Shown here piece by piece: positions 13,112 to 25,680 of a DNA stretch of 64,000 bases. The DNA comes from Ailanthus altissimus (taxonomy: Eukaryota > Streptophyta > Magnoliopsida > Sapindales > Simaroubaceae): positions 930,001-994,000 of the forward strand of contig OX327686.1 in NCBI GenBank assembly GCA_946807835.1. The letters are read 5' to 3'. Position 1 is the stretch's first letter. Each line of letters begins with the position of its first letter. The notes beneath the pieces were generated by a model that was not told the origin of the DNA, did no database searches, and was given only the letters and a program-made list of their open reading frames with translations. The translations under genes and the position numbers were made by a program.

Positions 13112-16100
13112 TCAGCTGTGACGACTGAGTGTATCTGCAATTATGTATCTAGCTTCACTGCACAGAACTTCTGCATTACTTCCTTGTATAGGCTTATGAA
13201 CAACAACTTTAACGGATCCTGTATTCATGATACCCTCCATTCCTGAAGGCATTATTTTGCCAGTTCCCATAAGGGTAATGGGAACTACTGGCGCTCCAGT
13301 TTTTGCCGCAACAGTGAATGCACCTTTCTGCATACACCAGCAAGATAAATCAATGAATTTCATAGGAAAACAATAAATTTCAAATATTCACCCCAAATTC
13401 TCTAAGACAGGGTCTCATATTCAATAAAGGTAAAAGAGAAAGAGATGGAGAAGGGAGCAGGGAGGGATTGAGAAAGAGAAGCTTAGCGGATAGAACACAG
13501 AATTAATAAAGAGTTGCATTTTTTACAATATTATATTAAAATCCTATATTATCTCCAACAGGATGATGACATCACTTGCTAATACAAGCAGGATTCCATC
13601 TCCCCTTCTGGCCATTGATCTTCAGCAGAGAGAACATAGCAAACCTCAAAAGAGAATATAATGCATAAATGCAAGTTAAAATGCAAGCATTAGTTGTGAA
13701 CATAATAGGCTCTTAAGCTATCTTCCAAACACAAGATAAAACAAATTATTTCCCTTCCGTTCATGGTCCTCGGCAACTGAGCATGACACACGAGTTTAAT
13801 TATTGGTTTCTTTTAATGATACTTTAATTAGACCATGCAGATGGTAGAATTCCCAATATGACCTCACCAGCTCACCTTGAAAGCACCTAATTTTCCATCT
13901 TTACTCCGTGTTCCTTCCGGAAAGAAACATACAGAGGCTCCCTTCTTGATAAGTTCCATGCATCTCTTAAGGCATTCCTATACCAGAAAACCAAGAAAGA
14001 AATTCAAATCCAAGGGGTTGAAGAATAAAAACCTGAGTCTATGGGGGAAAATAATGCAAGAAATAAGTGCTATGACACAGTTTGGAAGCCCACCGACTAG
14101 ACTAAACAAAATAAGTAACCATGGCCTCAATTAGAATGGGGAGGAAAAAAGGAATACCAATTGGCTTCTGCTGTCCATGCGTTTCAAAGGAATGACACCC
14201 ATCATTGACATAGCCCACCCGATGACGGGGAAGAGAAATATTCCCGTCTTGCTAATGAACTTGAAGCATCGCCCAAGAGTGAGAAGAGTGTATATGTCTA
14301 AAAAACTTTGATGGTTGGAAACATATACAGCAGGTGTATCTGACAGAGGAAGATTTTTCAGCCCCTCAATCTCAATTCTAAAAAATGGAGAAACAGTCAA
14401 CGATGCCCACAGTTTAGCAATATAATGATGAAATTTTCTTCGATATCGGTCCAGCAGTAGCACTGAGGGATGTCCCACCAGCATCGGCACAATCACAACA
14501 ATGGCAACTATAGCAGTAACAGCATAAAAACATATTCCTCTAACTTTGGAACCCAGTTTAAGTTCTGCACTTTAAAAGTTCGGTGAAAATAATTAGGTTG
14601 AACGCTGAAATTTCATAAAATGAAGTACGGAGGAGAGAGAAGCATAGGAAATGACTTTGAAGTATTTGCAAGGAAACCTGATAAAGGATATGCAGAATCA
14701 GGAGTCCCAGTACCAGCAAGTTCAGATCTCACAACGACATTTCTGGACAATATGTTTTGGGTATTCAACTTAATATCATAGCACGGTCTACTGAGCTCCT
14801 CAATTTTTGGATCAAAATAAGGCCGCGATAAACCAACACGCTTCCTTGGGATGCATAGAAAGCCATTTTGAGCAGCTATAAAAGAAAGAAGAAAGCAATT
14901 AAAAGGATCCAGCTTTATCAGACTAAGTGAATAAAGGATAAACATAGTAGCCATTATACTAGTAACAGCATGAATGTCCCTGATCACACTGGCTCCTCGC
15001 TCTCACATATAAAATTTCAAAAAGACAAACCATCAAAGTAATAACAAATAGTGAAACTGATAATCTTTTTATATTGCTCATACTACAATATAGCTGCAAA
15101 CATTAAAAGCACTTTGAAGCTAGAGTAATTCAATAGACCTTTATCACATACAGTCGCTAAAATGAGGGGGAAAATAGACCATTCAGATTGGCTCCAGTAG
15201 GTAACTTATTCTACATGTATGGAATTCAATAGATCATCAAAGTATATATCAAACAAAATGAAAATTTTGTCATATGTTGGGAATGACACAAATGAAGTAT
15301 TTGATAACATTTGGCAAATATGAGAAAACTGAAATGCAAGATAATATTAGTCATGAATTGGCAATTAGAAAGTGAGCAAAATTCAAGTAAAACCATAAGC
15401 TAAAAAAGTATTCATTTACTTACAACTATATAAATTTCTCAAGACTGCCTGATTAAAAGGGGAACACCCATGTACTTTATAAGCGCACAACTGCACAAAG
15501 TGAAAAACAAAACCATAGCGGACTGTCATAATATAATCATTGTCCACACTTACATTAAACAACCGATGGCAAGAAAAAAAAGCCCAAAACAGTTTATCCT
15601 TTGAAACAATTCATATCAACAACAAACCCACATGTAATAATTATTATATTCTTTCCAATTATTTTTTAATCTTTTATTCTTACTAGAATGAATGAATTGT
15701 AAGCATATCAAACTCCACTGTACTGACTCATTATCTTTACAAGAAAAGATTTTAAAACAGTAATAGAAACTAGTAGCACTTTTAGTTTTCTTGGTCATAG
15801 AAACATACACAGAATCCAAAAAACAGGGCAAAAAGAAAAAAAAGACCCACTAAATTGTGAATGCAATGATTCCAAACTTCGGCTCGCTACACCAGCAAGA
15901 AATATATTATAAGCGAGTTGATTTTATTCTGAATTGAAGGGCACGTAACAATTTAATTTATCATGCTCTAAGCTTTAAAAAAAAACAATCAAATCCTGAA
16001 TTATCCAACCACATAATTTTGTATTTCATCAAACAAAAATTACCATTGTCTCTTAAAAACTTGACCCAGAAGTCTTGATAAAAGCATAAAGTTTCCATCT

Positions 16101-16478
16101 TGTTAACACAAAACATGAGTCTTTCATATTTTCTTCTTTATCCAAGACAGCAAGAATTTACTAATATTGATCAGTTTTGATTACCTATAATCATTAAGAA
16201 TCTGGGGAAAAAACGAAAAAAAAAAAACCGTAAAACAAAGAAAACAAGACCACGCAAACGTCGAAAAAATAAAATTAAAAAAAAAACAAGATTACCGGCG
16301 ACAGAGAGGAACTCGTAGACTTTGTAAAACCTGAAGAAAGATTTGATAGACAGGAAAATTAGAAACCAAAACAAAACAAAACAAAATGATTAAACAAAAT
16401 ATAAAATAATGAAAATAAAGAGAGCTTACGGAGATGAAGTGGAGTGCGTAATGGAGAAGGATAAGCAGCGACTTCCAT
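13112..16478 (-). CDS. LPAT1: Plastid 1-acyl-sn-glycerol-3-phosphate acyltransferase (LPAT1/ATS2)
   Basis: Five minus-strand exons: 16430-16478, 14678-14875, 14158-14564, 13876-13977 and 13112-13327; 972 nt, 323 residues, all junctions in frame. It acylates lysophosphatidic acid at sn-2 to make phosphatidic acid for plastid glycerolipids in the inner envelope. The N-terminus MEVAAYPSPLRTPLHL, rich in small and basic residues, fits a chloroplast transit peptide and resembles the MDVAS start of Arabidopsis ATS2. A hydrophobic span lies at about 93-112. Acyltransferase blocks follow: NHQSFLD (H167-D172, the HX4D catalytic pair), KTGIF...GWAMSMMG, FPEGTRS at 237-243 and VPITLMGTGKIMP. Exon 1 is separated from exon 2 by a 1.55-kb intron. 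A 35-bp segment in it (16296-16330) has good splice sites but would shift the frame, so it was left out. Arabidopsis ATS2 is slightly longer, mostly in the transit region. Confidence 0.94.
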
Positions 16479-16630
16479 CGAAGCAGTGAGAAAGTAAGTT
16501 TCAGTTCAGCGCCTTATCTTCTCTTCTCCGCGTTTTGAGTGTTTCTTTTTTCTTTCGATTTTTTTAATAAAAAAATAAATGATTTGATTCTTTGAAACTG
16601 CGTGTCGTCTTCGTCTTCTTCTTCTTGACT

Positions 16631-16644
16631 CTTTTATTTATAGT
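16631..16644 (-). promoter_or_regulatory. TATA box of LPAT1
   Basis: Minus-strand ACTATAAATAAAAG, about 150 bp upstream of the LPAT1 start codon, with a pyrimidine-rich stretch between them that suits a plant 5' leader. Confidence 0.6.
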
Positions 16645-17404
16645 ACTTTTCTGAAAATTTATACTGGGAATTTTTAATTTAATTAATTAATTTATTTGTT
16701 GAGAAAACAAAATGGAAATTTGGAAATTGGATTTAGGGTCGGGTGTCTCAGTTCGGTATGACGCGTTGGTTATAAAAGAAAAATAAATGTTTTTGTCTGA
16801 AACATTTTGAATAAATAGTAAAAATAAAGAAAGTGTTTTTTTTATTATTTTATAAATAATATTACTTTAAATTTTTATTTCAATAATAATTTTAAAAATT
16901 ATATCATTTATCACATAATATTACCGACAAACTTGTAGTTATTAGTTGGGCTTCTTTTTCTTTTTTTTTTTCTTTTAAAAGGCAAGGAGTGTGTAAACAC
17001 AAATAATTTTGTCTCCTTTTCCTCCTTCAAAGAAAATGATAATATGACACAAAACAAGGCAAATACAACAGTAAACCTATTAGTGAGACTTACAATGCAC
17101 CTTCCCCTCAAACCTTGCAAGGGAGATTACTGAATGCTCCTTACAACTGGTGACACTACCAATGTTTAAAAAAAAGAGAGGAATAAAGATCTTTAACGCA
17201 AGTCAAGCTGATGATGACAAAGCATTGTGAGAAGTAAAGCATTTATAGCATTATTTGAAAAGAACCAATATCATATAAACTACAGCCATCTTCAGCAAGG
17301 AACTCAACATTGCATTTCATTTCATTTCAACATTCCACACACACTTTTACATTTTGTTGTAAATGACAAGGGATGAGGATAATATATATGTATACATAGC
17401 CAAC
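16645..17404. other. Intergenic: LPAT1 promoter side and APO2 3' UTR
   Basis: AT-rich spacer. The part next to 17405 should be the APO2 3' UTR. The short minus-strand frame at 16911-17120 is lysine-rich low-complexity translation with no family match. Confidence 0.5.
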
Positions 17405-20075
17405 TCAAACAACCATCTCAGCTTCTTGTATACTTGTGGGGATCCCGATATCTAACCTCATTGTTGATTTGTATTGATCCGGCACGGCGGCACCAGCCTG
17501 AATACATATTTCTACCACGGCAGGGGCTTGCCCGTAAAAGCTTTTCAGCTCCCGTTGCAATGGTGGCCCATTAACATCAGGAACATGCCAGACATATCTT
17601 GGCGGTATCAAGTCATTGAGAACTGCAGCTTGCCAACCATGCTGCCCATTTCGTTGTTGGTGCTTAAAGGCACCGCAGTTCTGTGCCTTGTGTCCGTTGG
17701 AACCCACGTGCACCTCTGGGCAATATCCACAAACCCTCACCGGGTACATCATCATTAGCCTCCTGGCTCCTCCCCTCATCTTTTCCCATACTTGGAGCGT
17801 TTCCTCCGCAAGCAAAACTGTTTCTTCTTTGCTGGATGGGGCTACTATTTCTGAATCAGGTATTTCAGTTAATATTGCTTGCAATGGAGTCAGTGGCTCA
17901 GGGTCTGGTAGATCACTTTCATCTGCATCGATAAATTCTTTTCTGCTTATGCGGATAATAGGCTTTCTTCTCCTTTTAGCAGGAAATTCAGGAATATCCA
18001 CACCAGCTTGGATGCAGAGCTCAGTTACTGCTGGAATTCGGGGAATTGAGAATCTCTCCTCATGGAGAATACGCTTTCCAAGGCGGTCATAAAGATGGTA
18101 TGCTTCAACCTGCAGCAGTACATCTTCAAGTGTTGCATTCGTCCATTCATGAAGACCCTTGCGAAGGGAAGTACCTGGGCCTTTGCATGACTTGAAAGGA
18201 TGTCCATAAGGTCCCACGTGAATTTCACTACACCATCTGCAAAACACAAATGTATTGTGAAGCATCTCCATATGTCTTAGAGGTTGAATAATTAAAAGAC
18301 TTCTAGAGAATTTCTATAAAGTATCCCTTGTTACAATTCTTAGTGAGATTGCTCGCAAGAGCAACTATATAATTACAGTCAGGTTTTCATGGATAAGGTA
18401 ATTGGTTCGACCACTCACATCAAGTATTTATGTCTAAGAAAATCTCAATGCCACCAGTTAAAACCATCTACAAGCATAAATTATCAACTTAAAAAAAAAA
18501 TATCTACCCTGTAAATGTAATTGAACTTGTGTTAAGCCCAACCGACTCTGTTGTATATGCAAATGAGATGAGAGTTCTTTTCCTTGTTCTTACCAACAAA
18601 TAGATATGCAAACGACTCATTAAATATCCCTATAGCAGCATCAAGAATTGATAATCATTTGCTTTTACAATGCAACGAATAAGAAGGAAAGGCATGCTAC
18701 AATGATACATGGTCATCAAATTTTCTAGGGTAAGACATTGAATTTGGGAGCTATCCAACTTTTTGAGGATCACAAAAGACAACGTATGTGACACTTGTAA
18801 TTTATAATTTATGATATCTAAGCAACAGCTATTTCAAAATTTTGGGAACCATATAATTCACGAGGTTACACAAAATTAGTTCATAATTTATAAAATAGGC
18901 AAGCTAAAAAAAAAAAAGTTGCCCTAAAAGTACTAAGCAGCTACGAAGTTATGTATTCCAATACTGTTCCCATGAGTCAAATTTGTTATTAACCGAAAAT
19001 ATAAAAGATAGAATTAATAATGAAGATGAAGAAGCATACGCGCAAGCATGCACAGGCATCACTTTCAAGAGCTTCTTGAGATTGTTAATCAATGTAATCC
19101 TTGAATTTAACACACCATATGCAACTGGTATTAGGTTTTTAACCAGTAACCCCCTTCTTGGAGGTGGGGTTGGTTTTTTGGGATGACCACTTCGATTCTT
19201 GGCCCTCTCTCTAGCAGCTCGCCTCAGCTCCACTATAGGAATAGGAAACGGCTTCTTTTCCTTCTTTGAATACTGCCGAGGTAAATCTGCATTTTGCGGA
19301 AAATCCTTTTTAACGGCCAAAGTGTACAGTTGATGCAACTTCTTTGATGGAACTCTAGACTTCAAATGAAAAGGAAGCTCACTGCTAAATAGCTGCAATG
19401 AAAATATTAAACAAAAAAATCACACACTGAAAGTATTATGGAAACTTCATAAGGGTTAAATTTTTTAATAAACCATCATAAACACGCATGCTAGTCGATT
19501 ACAATTGATAGTTTTTAAAACTTTGAACAACCCTTGTCTCTGATTTTGCAATAAAGTGCAACCACAAAAAGTTTCTCCAATTAAATTATAAACTGGCTGA
19601 GGTGAAATGTGATCAAATTTCAAGCCCCAAGATTTAAATGCTTTATGGAGGATTTTCAGAATCTTAAATCAAATCTTGTTGAGATTAAATTACTCATCAA
19701 CATTTGCAATTTAGCCAATTCCTCTGAAAACAACTAAAAGTAATTATAACCAGCCTCTCCGTACACACTTCATCAAAACAAAACAACTCTTACACACTTG
19801 CATAACTAAACTAAAAAGCAATGCCACATAAACACAACTAGCAATTAGTAAAACCCAAGGAAAAAAAAACCCACATAAATAAACATCAGTTATCAATTGT
19901 AACATTAACAGAAATAAAAAATCAAGCTTCATATACAAAAATGGAGCTTTACCTTCGAAGAATTAAGAGAAGTGAGAGCTGGGTGAAGGCCAAGTTGTGT
20001 ATTTTGAGGAAACGCTAAGTTTCCCGCTCTGGGTTGTAAAAAAATGGTTACTTTTCCACATAACAACAGGGCCAT
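17405..20075 (-). CDS. APO2: APO2-type chloroplast protein (ACCUMULATION OF PHOTOSYSTEM ONE family)
   Basis: Three minus-strand exons: 19953-20075, 19040-19392 and 17405-18236; 1308 nt, 435 residues, in frame throughout. APO proteins are plant-specific RNA-binding proteins; APO1 is known for splicing of chloroplast introns, while the exact role of APO2 is less clear. Exon 1 encodes a likely transit peptide (MALLLCGKVTIFLQPRAGN). Then come NADLPRQYSKKEKKPFPIP and two APO domains, each with a zinc-ligand-like pattern: C158/C161...H171...C176 (HACAWCSEIHVGPYGHPFKSC region) and C328/C331...C346 (CGYCPEVHVG...GHKAQNC). The ends PAVTELCIQAG and PAVVEICIQAG show the internal repeat. The NADLPR and HPFKSCKGP signatures fit APO2 rather than APO1. 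A 113-bp leader intron precedes the start. Confidence 0.93.
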
Positions 20076-20300
20076 TTTAACAAAAATGAGAAATTTGAGC
20101 AGACACAGAACGAGTTTTTGCCTGAAAAAAGAAAATTACAGAAAGTTTTTATAAATTAAAAATATATATCATAAAAACAAACCTTATATCATTGAGATGC
20201 TTGAAGAGAATAAAGAGTGAGAGAGAGAGCTTACAGTGTTAAAAAGATGATAAATTTTGTGATATTTGTTGAGATTTTACGGAGCTTGTTAGCTCCACTG
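20076..20300 (-). other. APO2 5' UTR with a short leader intron
   Basis: On the minus strand a donor (ACACT then GTAAGC) at 20234 pairs with an acceptor (TTTTTTCAG) ending at 20122, predicting a 113-bp intron in the 5' UTR. The first leader exon would start near 20300. Confidence 0.55.
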
Positions 20301-22764
20301 ATTATCAGATAGAGCAAAAACAGAGGAAATAAGAAAGATTTTTTATTTTTTTTTAATGGATGGGGTGATCATGAATAGAAAAATTTTATATTATGGGCTC
20401 TTTCAAGGCCCAAAATAGGATAAGATTGAAAGGCTAAGAGTAGTGAAATGATGGGTCAACAAAGGCCCAAATAAGACTGACCTTGCTCTTTTTAAGAACC
20501 TCTAAAACTATTTTGAGATTTCACACAATTGGAAATTTATGTGAAAATCTTAAAACCACAACTATACTCAATGAATTTCTTCACAAATTTCAAGTTTTTC
20601 GTTTGGTTCCAAATACATTATTTTGGATGACTTGTGATAAGCATTATTTATAGTGGATAACTTGTGATCAATCACATTACAACTTGTTACATTGGCAATA
20701 TAATGTCTTTAGGCTAGCAAAGTTACTCAAAGATAACAAAAAAAAGGCTATGTTAATAAAAAATTTTTTGGATAAATCAATTAAATACTTATGGTTTGAT
20801 ATATAAAAACCTTGTCATCATTTTTTATAGACAGCCAAAGGAGTTTGATAATTAATATTCCCCTTTTCATCAATTTTACAAGAGTTAAATTCTTCTAAAT
20901 TATCAAAAAATCTAAACTAATTTCTCCTATTTGAATAGAGGATATAACAATTTCTCTACAATTTATAAGTTGAAGCAGGAGATAATATATTTAAATATTA
21001 TTAATTATTCTTTGATTTAAAAAATCATCCCATCTCAATTAATAATGTGACATTGTAGGTTACAACTATATATAGAGAGTGGGGGGTTCAAAACCTGAAA
21101 TTAGACTGAATGAGGGCTTGAGTGAAATATAAATAAGGGTTTGGGGGCTTGAGTATAAAAAATGGGGATTTAGAAGCTTATGTGAAATATAAAAAGAAGT
21201 TTATGCGAAATTTTAGTCACAAATTTAAATAAAAAGTTTTGGATCGGTGGGGGCTTGAGACCCTACTCATTTCAACATAACTCTATCCTTATATATATTT
21301 GTTCTTTTTGGTATAAAAATTTAAAATATTGTGACATAGTGAAAAAAAGAAGTGAATCTTTAATTGATATTAATAATATTTATCAAACATTTTATTGTTG
21401 TATTTTAAAATTACATAAAAAATAATTCATTCCAAAATTTTTGCTATAGTTCATTTAAGGATATAATAATAGGGTTCGAATAAGTACTACAACCAATAAA
21501 TTTCACTCATTTTTATACCAAACTTCTCCATTTTTTGAAACCTCAAGCATGCAAAAATCTCCTTTTTTCAAAAAAAAAAAAATTTAAACCACATCTTTTT
21601 CTCAAATAATATTATTAGGTGCGTCAATAATTATGTCTTAAATACAATATAATAAATATTAAAAAAAAGCTAATTTTAAAAATACTTAGAAAAGTGATCA
21701 TAACTATAACTTAGTGGTAATCACATCTTTTTATAAATGTTAGAAATCTAAATTAAGCAAGTTTTTCTTTTTTTTAAAAAAAAAGAAAAAGAAAAATCAT
21801 GATAATAAAAAGAAAGATTTCCTTACTAATAGAAAATGATCGATATCTGCCGGATTAAGATTCCCTAAAAATCATCAACATATCCCTAACCCTTCTCTAT
21901 CGATCTTAATAAAATGCCCTCTTAGCCCAAAACCACTCTTTTAAATTTATTTTTTTTTTAAATTCCCAAAACCAATCTTCCTACCCACTTCAACAATCTT
22001 AATTATTTTAAGAGTAACATGTGTCAAATAACGATTAAATGGTGAAATAGTAAAATTTTAAAATTACTGATTCAACTATTTCATTATCTAATGATCGATT
22101 AGCCCATTACTCTTATTTTAATACAAAAAATAGAATTATATAAAGAGTATACACACAACCATAATATATCACCAATTACCAAATTGTATAAACTAGATTA
22201 ATTAAAAATCATCTCTAAATAAAAAACTTAATCTCAAAATAGCAAAAGCCATATCATGTAGATATATAATGTCACATATCCCAAATAATTATCTCAAATG
22301 ATATGAAATATAATATGATAAGTTTTCTTAAATTGTGAAACTTTATTATCTACTAATGAATGACACATTTTATTAGAGGGTGAGAAAGTAAAATAAATTA
22401 TTTCAAATTATAAATTTTCGTTTTTCTACTTAATGAATGACACATTATATACCTTATTTTTTAAAAAGTAAATTTAAAGACATAATTTGAGATGCCTAAT
22501 ACCACTCATTATTTTAATTCATAATCTTAGCATTTAAAGCCATATATTATGATCACCAAATTTATATATCTTTGATGCAAAAGTGGAATAATGAAAAGAC
22601 AAACCACATTAAGAATTTAACATGAAAATACCAAATATATATATATAAACAAAAATTAATTAAAATCATCCACACATAGAAATGTAACCTCTAAAATATC
22701 TAAAAAACACACAATCTTAATATCTCAAAAGATTGAGATTTTTATCATTATTAAAAATTACTTC
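20301..22764. other. AT-rich intergenic DNA between APO2 and the nodulin-like gene
   Basis: No coding potential seen on either strand. Between about 21060 and 21290 a phrase like 'gggcttgagt(gaaatat/ataaaa)' recurs loosely several times, suggesting a decayed repeat. The part next to 22764 should be the 3' UTR of the minus-strand gene. Confidence 0.5.
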
Positions 22765-23649
22765 TCAAAACAAAGCAAACCCTAACCCAACAAGTGCTAG
22801 CACACCCATAAACCCATTCTTCAAGCCATGGCCAACACTCTTCATATTTGGAGCCGGAGCAGGAGCTAGCACAGGAGACGGAGCCAGAACTGGAGCCGGA
22901 GCAAGAACCGGAGCCGGAGACGGCGAGTGAGAGTGACCCTTATGTTTGCGAAACAAGACAACAACCAAAAGCTTCTCTCCCTTTTGGCAGCGGCCATCAA
23001 CTCCACTGATGAAGTAAATTGGCCCTAACTCCCTCAGTTCAATCTTTGTGTTGCCATCTTTATACTCTTTGATTGGCTTCGATGTGTTACAACTCTCGTA
23101 ATTATGTTTGGTGACTTCTAGCACTGAATCAGTCTTGCCATCGTATTTAAAGGCTGCAAAATTAACAAGCAAAAGAAATATTAATAATCAAGTCAATTAC
23201 AGGTAAATTATAAAAAAATTATAAAAATTACAGGTTTAAACTATTTTATGAGTCCAAAATTTATATAAATCTTAATATAAAACGAGAATTCAAATATAAA
23301 AGAAAGTGAAAATTGAAATCTGGACGTTAGATGTTTAAACATAAAAACCAACATTAATATTAATGACAAATACCAATAAAGAATTTTTATTAAGAACAAA
23401 TATTAAAACTGAAAAGCAATCATATAACAAACTTATATGTAAAAGGAAGTTAAGTGAATTTGAAGACAAATTACTGAGAGAATCGCCAATTTTGAAACGG
23501 GTTTTTTCTGCCCAGAGATTGAGAAAATCAGGAGATGGTGGATTGGTCCATGAATTTTCCCTGCCACCAACCAAAATTTCCTTGGCTTCAGTGGTAAATA
23601 CCAAACAAGTGAGTACCAAAATGGGAATTAGAAATCTTAAAGCAGCCAT
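22765..23649 (-). CDS. Early nodulin-like protein (phytocyanin domain, GPI-type arabinogalactan tail)
   Basis: Two minus-strand exons, 23475-23649 and 22765-23153; 564 nt, 187 residues, with the junction codon reading Thr59. Residues 1-22 (MAALRFLIPILVLTCLVFTTEA) form a signal peptide. The plastocyanin-like domain follows: EILVGGRENSWTNP, FKIGDSL, FKYDGKTDSVLEV, YESCNTSKPI, YKDGNTKIEL, GPIYFISG. C80 and C114 make the conserved disulfide. The His/Met copper ligands are missing, as usual for early nodulin-like proteins, so copper binding is not expected. Next is a Pro/Ala/Ser tail with repeated PAPVLAP units, likely arabinogalactan glycomodules, then a hydrophobic end (GVLALVGLGFALF) that suits a GPI anchor. 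It probably acts at the outer face of the plasma membrane. By position it would match Arabidopsis ENODL12, but I do not assign the symbol firmly. Confidence 0.92.
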
Positions 23650-23730
23650 TGCTGTTGCTAAATCAAAACGAGAGAGACTAATAATAATGATGAGTACGAG
23701 GAATGAGACTGGTTTTAGGGTTTTGGCGTT

Positions 23731-23740
23731 CTTTTATAGT
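23731..23740 (-). promoter_or_regulatory. TATA box of the nodulin-like gene
   Basis: Minus-strand ACTATAAAAG, about 85 bp upstream of the start codon, a good distance for a short plant 5' UTR. Confidence 0.7.
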
Positions 23741-23869
23741 TGTTAGGTTTGGTTTTGAACTCAGCTTCGTGTTACCCGAAGCAACTCCACGAGTACACAT
23801 GGCAGATTATTATTTGGGGAGTCATTTCCCTACTGAGGTTCGGATTTAGCCGAAGCTGTTCATGAACGA

Positions 23870-23878
23870 CACGTGGCA
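23870..23878. promoter_or_regulatory. ABRE/G-box-like ACGT element
   Basis: cacgtggca, about 220 bp upstream of the nodulin-like start. The ACGTGGC core is the classic abscisic-acid response element bound by bZIP factors. Function here is inferred only from the motif. Confidence 0.4.
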
Positions 23879-23884
23879 GAAACC

Positions 23885-25680
23885 CATTAATAGAGTTCTT
23901 GATTTAGGGTTTGGATGAAGTGGGAAATAAATCTAAAATGAGTAATCGTCTTGTCTCACGTAAACATCCCGAATCATATTCTCTTAATTACATAAATTCA
24001 AAATAAAATTATTTTTCTTAACTGAAAATGACCAAAATGTTGCCTAATTTATTAGATTTTTGGATTAATAATTGTCTCCATTAAGGGTTATTTTTGGGAA
24101 TCAAAGGTAGAGGAAGAAGCGTTACAAAGATAAATTAAGGATAATGATTTTGCATGCTTAAAATGTAGAATTTGACATCTAATTTATAGCTGGCTTGGTG
24201 AAAATGATATTTCAAAATTGTCTATTATTATTATTATTATTATTTGGAATGAGTCTATTATAGTATTTAGGAATATTTATTATCAAAATGTATAAACTTG
24301 GTTGGTAAGGTTAAATGATCAATATGAAATCAATGACAACCATTTAAAGGTTCGAGAAAATCTTAATTATATCATTTTTAATTAATTTATCATATATACA
24401 TATATAGTTACAATTGATAAGGATGATGAGGTCAATGTATTAATTAATGATATTTATCTTCGTTATTATTGTAAATAGCCAGAGCTAGCTTTACCTAATT
24501 TCATTTCTATTATAAGATATATTGGTAATAATTAACTTTAAAGGATATATATATATATATATATATATATGATCAAGTGACTAAGTGAATTGATATTATG
24601 TCATTGGGTATCCTAGATTGCACGAGTAAGATGTATATTAAATAGAGTATATCGAATATATGGTAATCATCTTTATATTATCAACTAATAAGTGATCTAT
24701 CAATTACAATTAGTTGAGAGTTATACATGATGATGAATTATGGGACGAGGCATTTGAAAGTGTACTTCTGTCATCAATAATGAGTAAATATTTGGTATTA
24801 ATATTATGGTGATGATAAGTTCATTGATTAATTCCTACTACATAAATAGATTTTGAAAAAAAAATATTTCAATACGCAGGATTTTAAATGATGTAAGATC
24901 TTTAAAAGTTTAGTTTAAAAGATTATCCTAATTTTTTTATAATAAAAAAATTATCCTAATTTCTTATGTTTATCCTCTCTTAAACTTAATAGATGATTTG
25001 TGGTTAGTAATGTTAGTTATTATCAAATAAGACTGTATAAGTAATTAACTTCTATTCTTACCCCATCACTAATAAATACATGACACAAAATTTTTAAGAA
25101 TTAATGAGAGCTCAAATTAGGAGAATGTAACAATTTAAGGACCAAAATTCTCTCTTGAGTTAAGTTTTCACTTAAGTAAATATAAGTATATAATTAATTA
25201 TTGATAAAGAAAAAAAAAATAGATCATGACCGTCCATATTTAAATGCTAACCGGTGCTAAAAGAATATTTAAAAACTTAGATGAACTTAATTTAGAAGAG
25301 GATTCTAATTCATTTAAACCTCAAAATATCATATCAATATTACAAATTACATAAATTATAATTATAATTTATCCTAATCACCTTCAAATTCGAGGACCAA
25401 AAAAAAAAAACAAAAAAACCCTCACCTCTCTTTCTCTCTCTTTGAAAAAATTACAAAGATGTTACAAGTAACCATGCAAGACAAGAGTAACCTAACCTTC
25501 TTTCCCACATACACATTCTTTCTCTTCCCTTCACTTTATCTTCCATTGTCTATTTCATTAATCTTTTTAGAGCTTCATCATCTTTATAATGTTCCATTCA
25601 TTCTCCATTCTCATTCCAATTCCAGACATTTATACATAATCATCTCTTTCTTGCAATCACCCAACAAAACTTTCTTATAT
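23885..25680. other. AT-rich intergenic DNA and protease upstream region
   Basis: No coding signal apart from the upstream extension of the protease reading frame. Simple repeats: TTA units near 24225-24245 and a TA run at 24545-24570. A pyrimidine-rich stretch (25426-25442) and a TATA-like ttataat near 25585 lie in front of the protease. Confidence 0.5.
24545..24570. repeat. TA microsatellite
   Basis: Perfect TA run of 26 bases in intergenic DNA. Confidence 0.9.

Noticed and set aside
17474..18092. Plus-strand frames opposite APO2 (up to 158 residues)
   Set aside because: Antisense shadows of the APO2 third exon.
22733..22930. Gly/Ala/Thr repeat frame on the plus strand
   Set aside because: It is the complement of the PAPVLAP-coding repeat of the nodulin-like protein, not a separate gene.
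23363..23746. 127-residue plus-strand frame over the nodulin-like exon 1
   Set aside because: Antisense shadow crossing the intron and promoter of the real gene.
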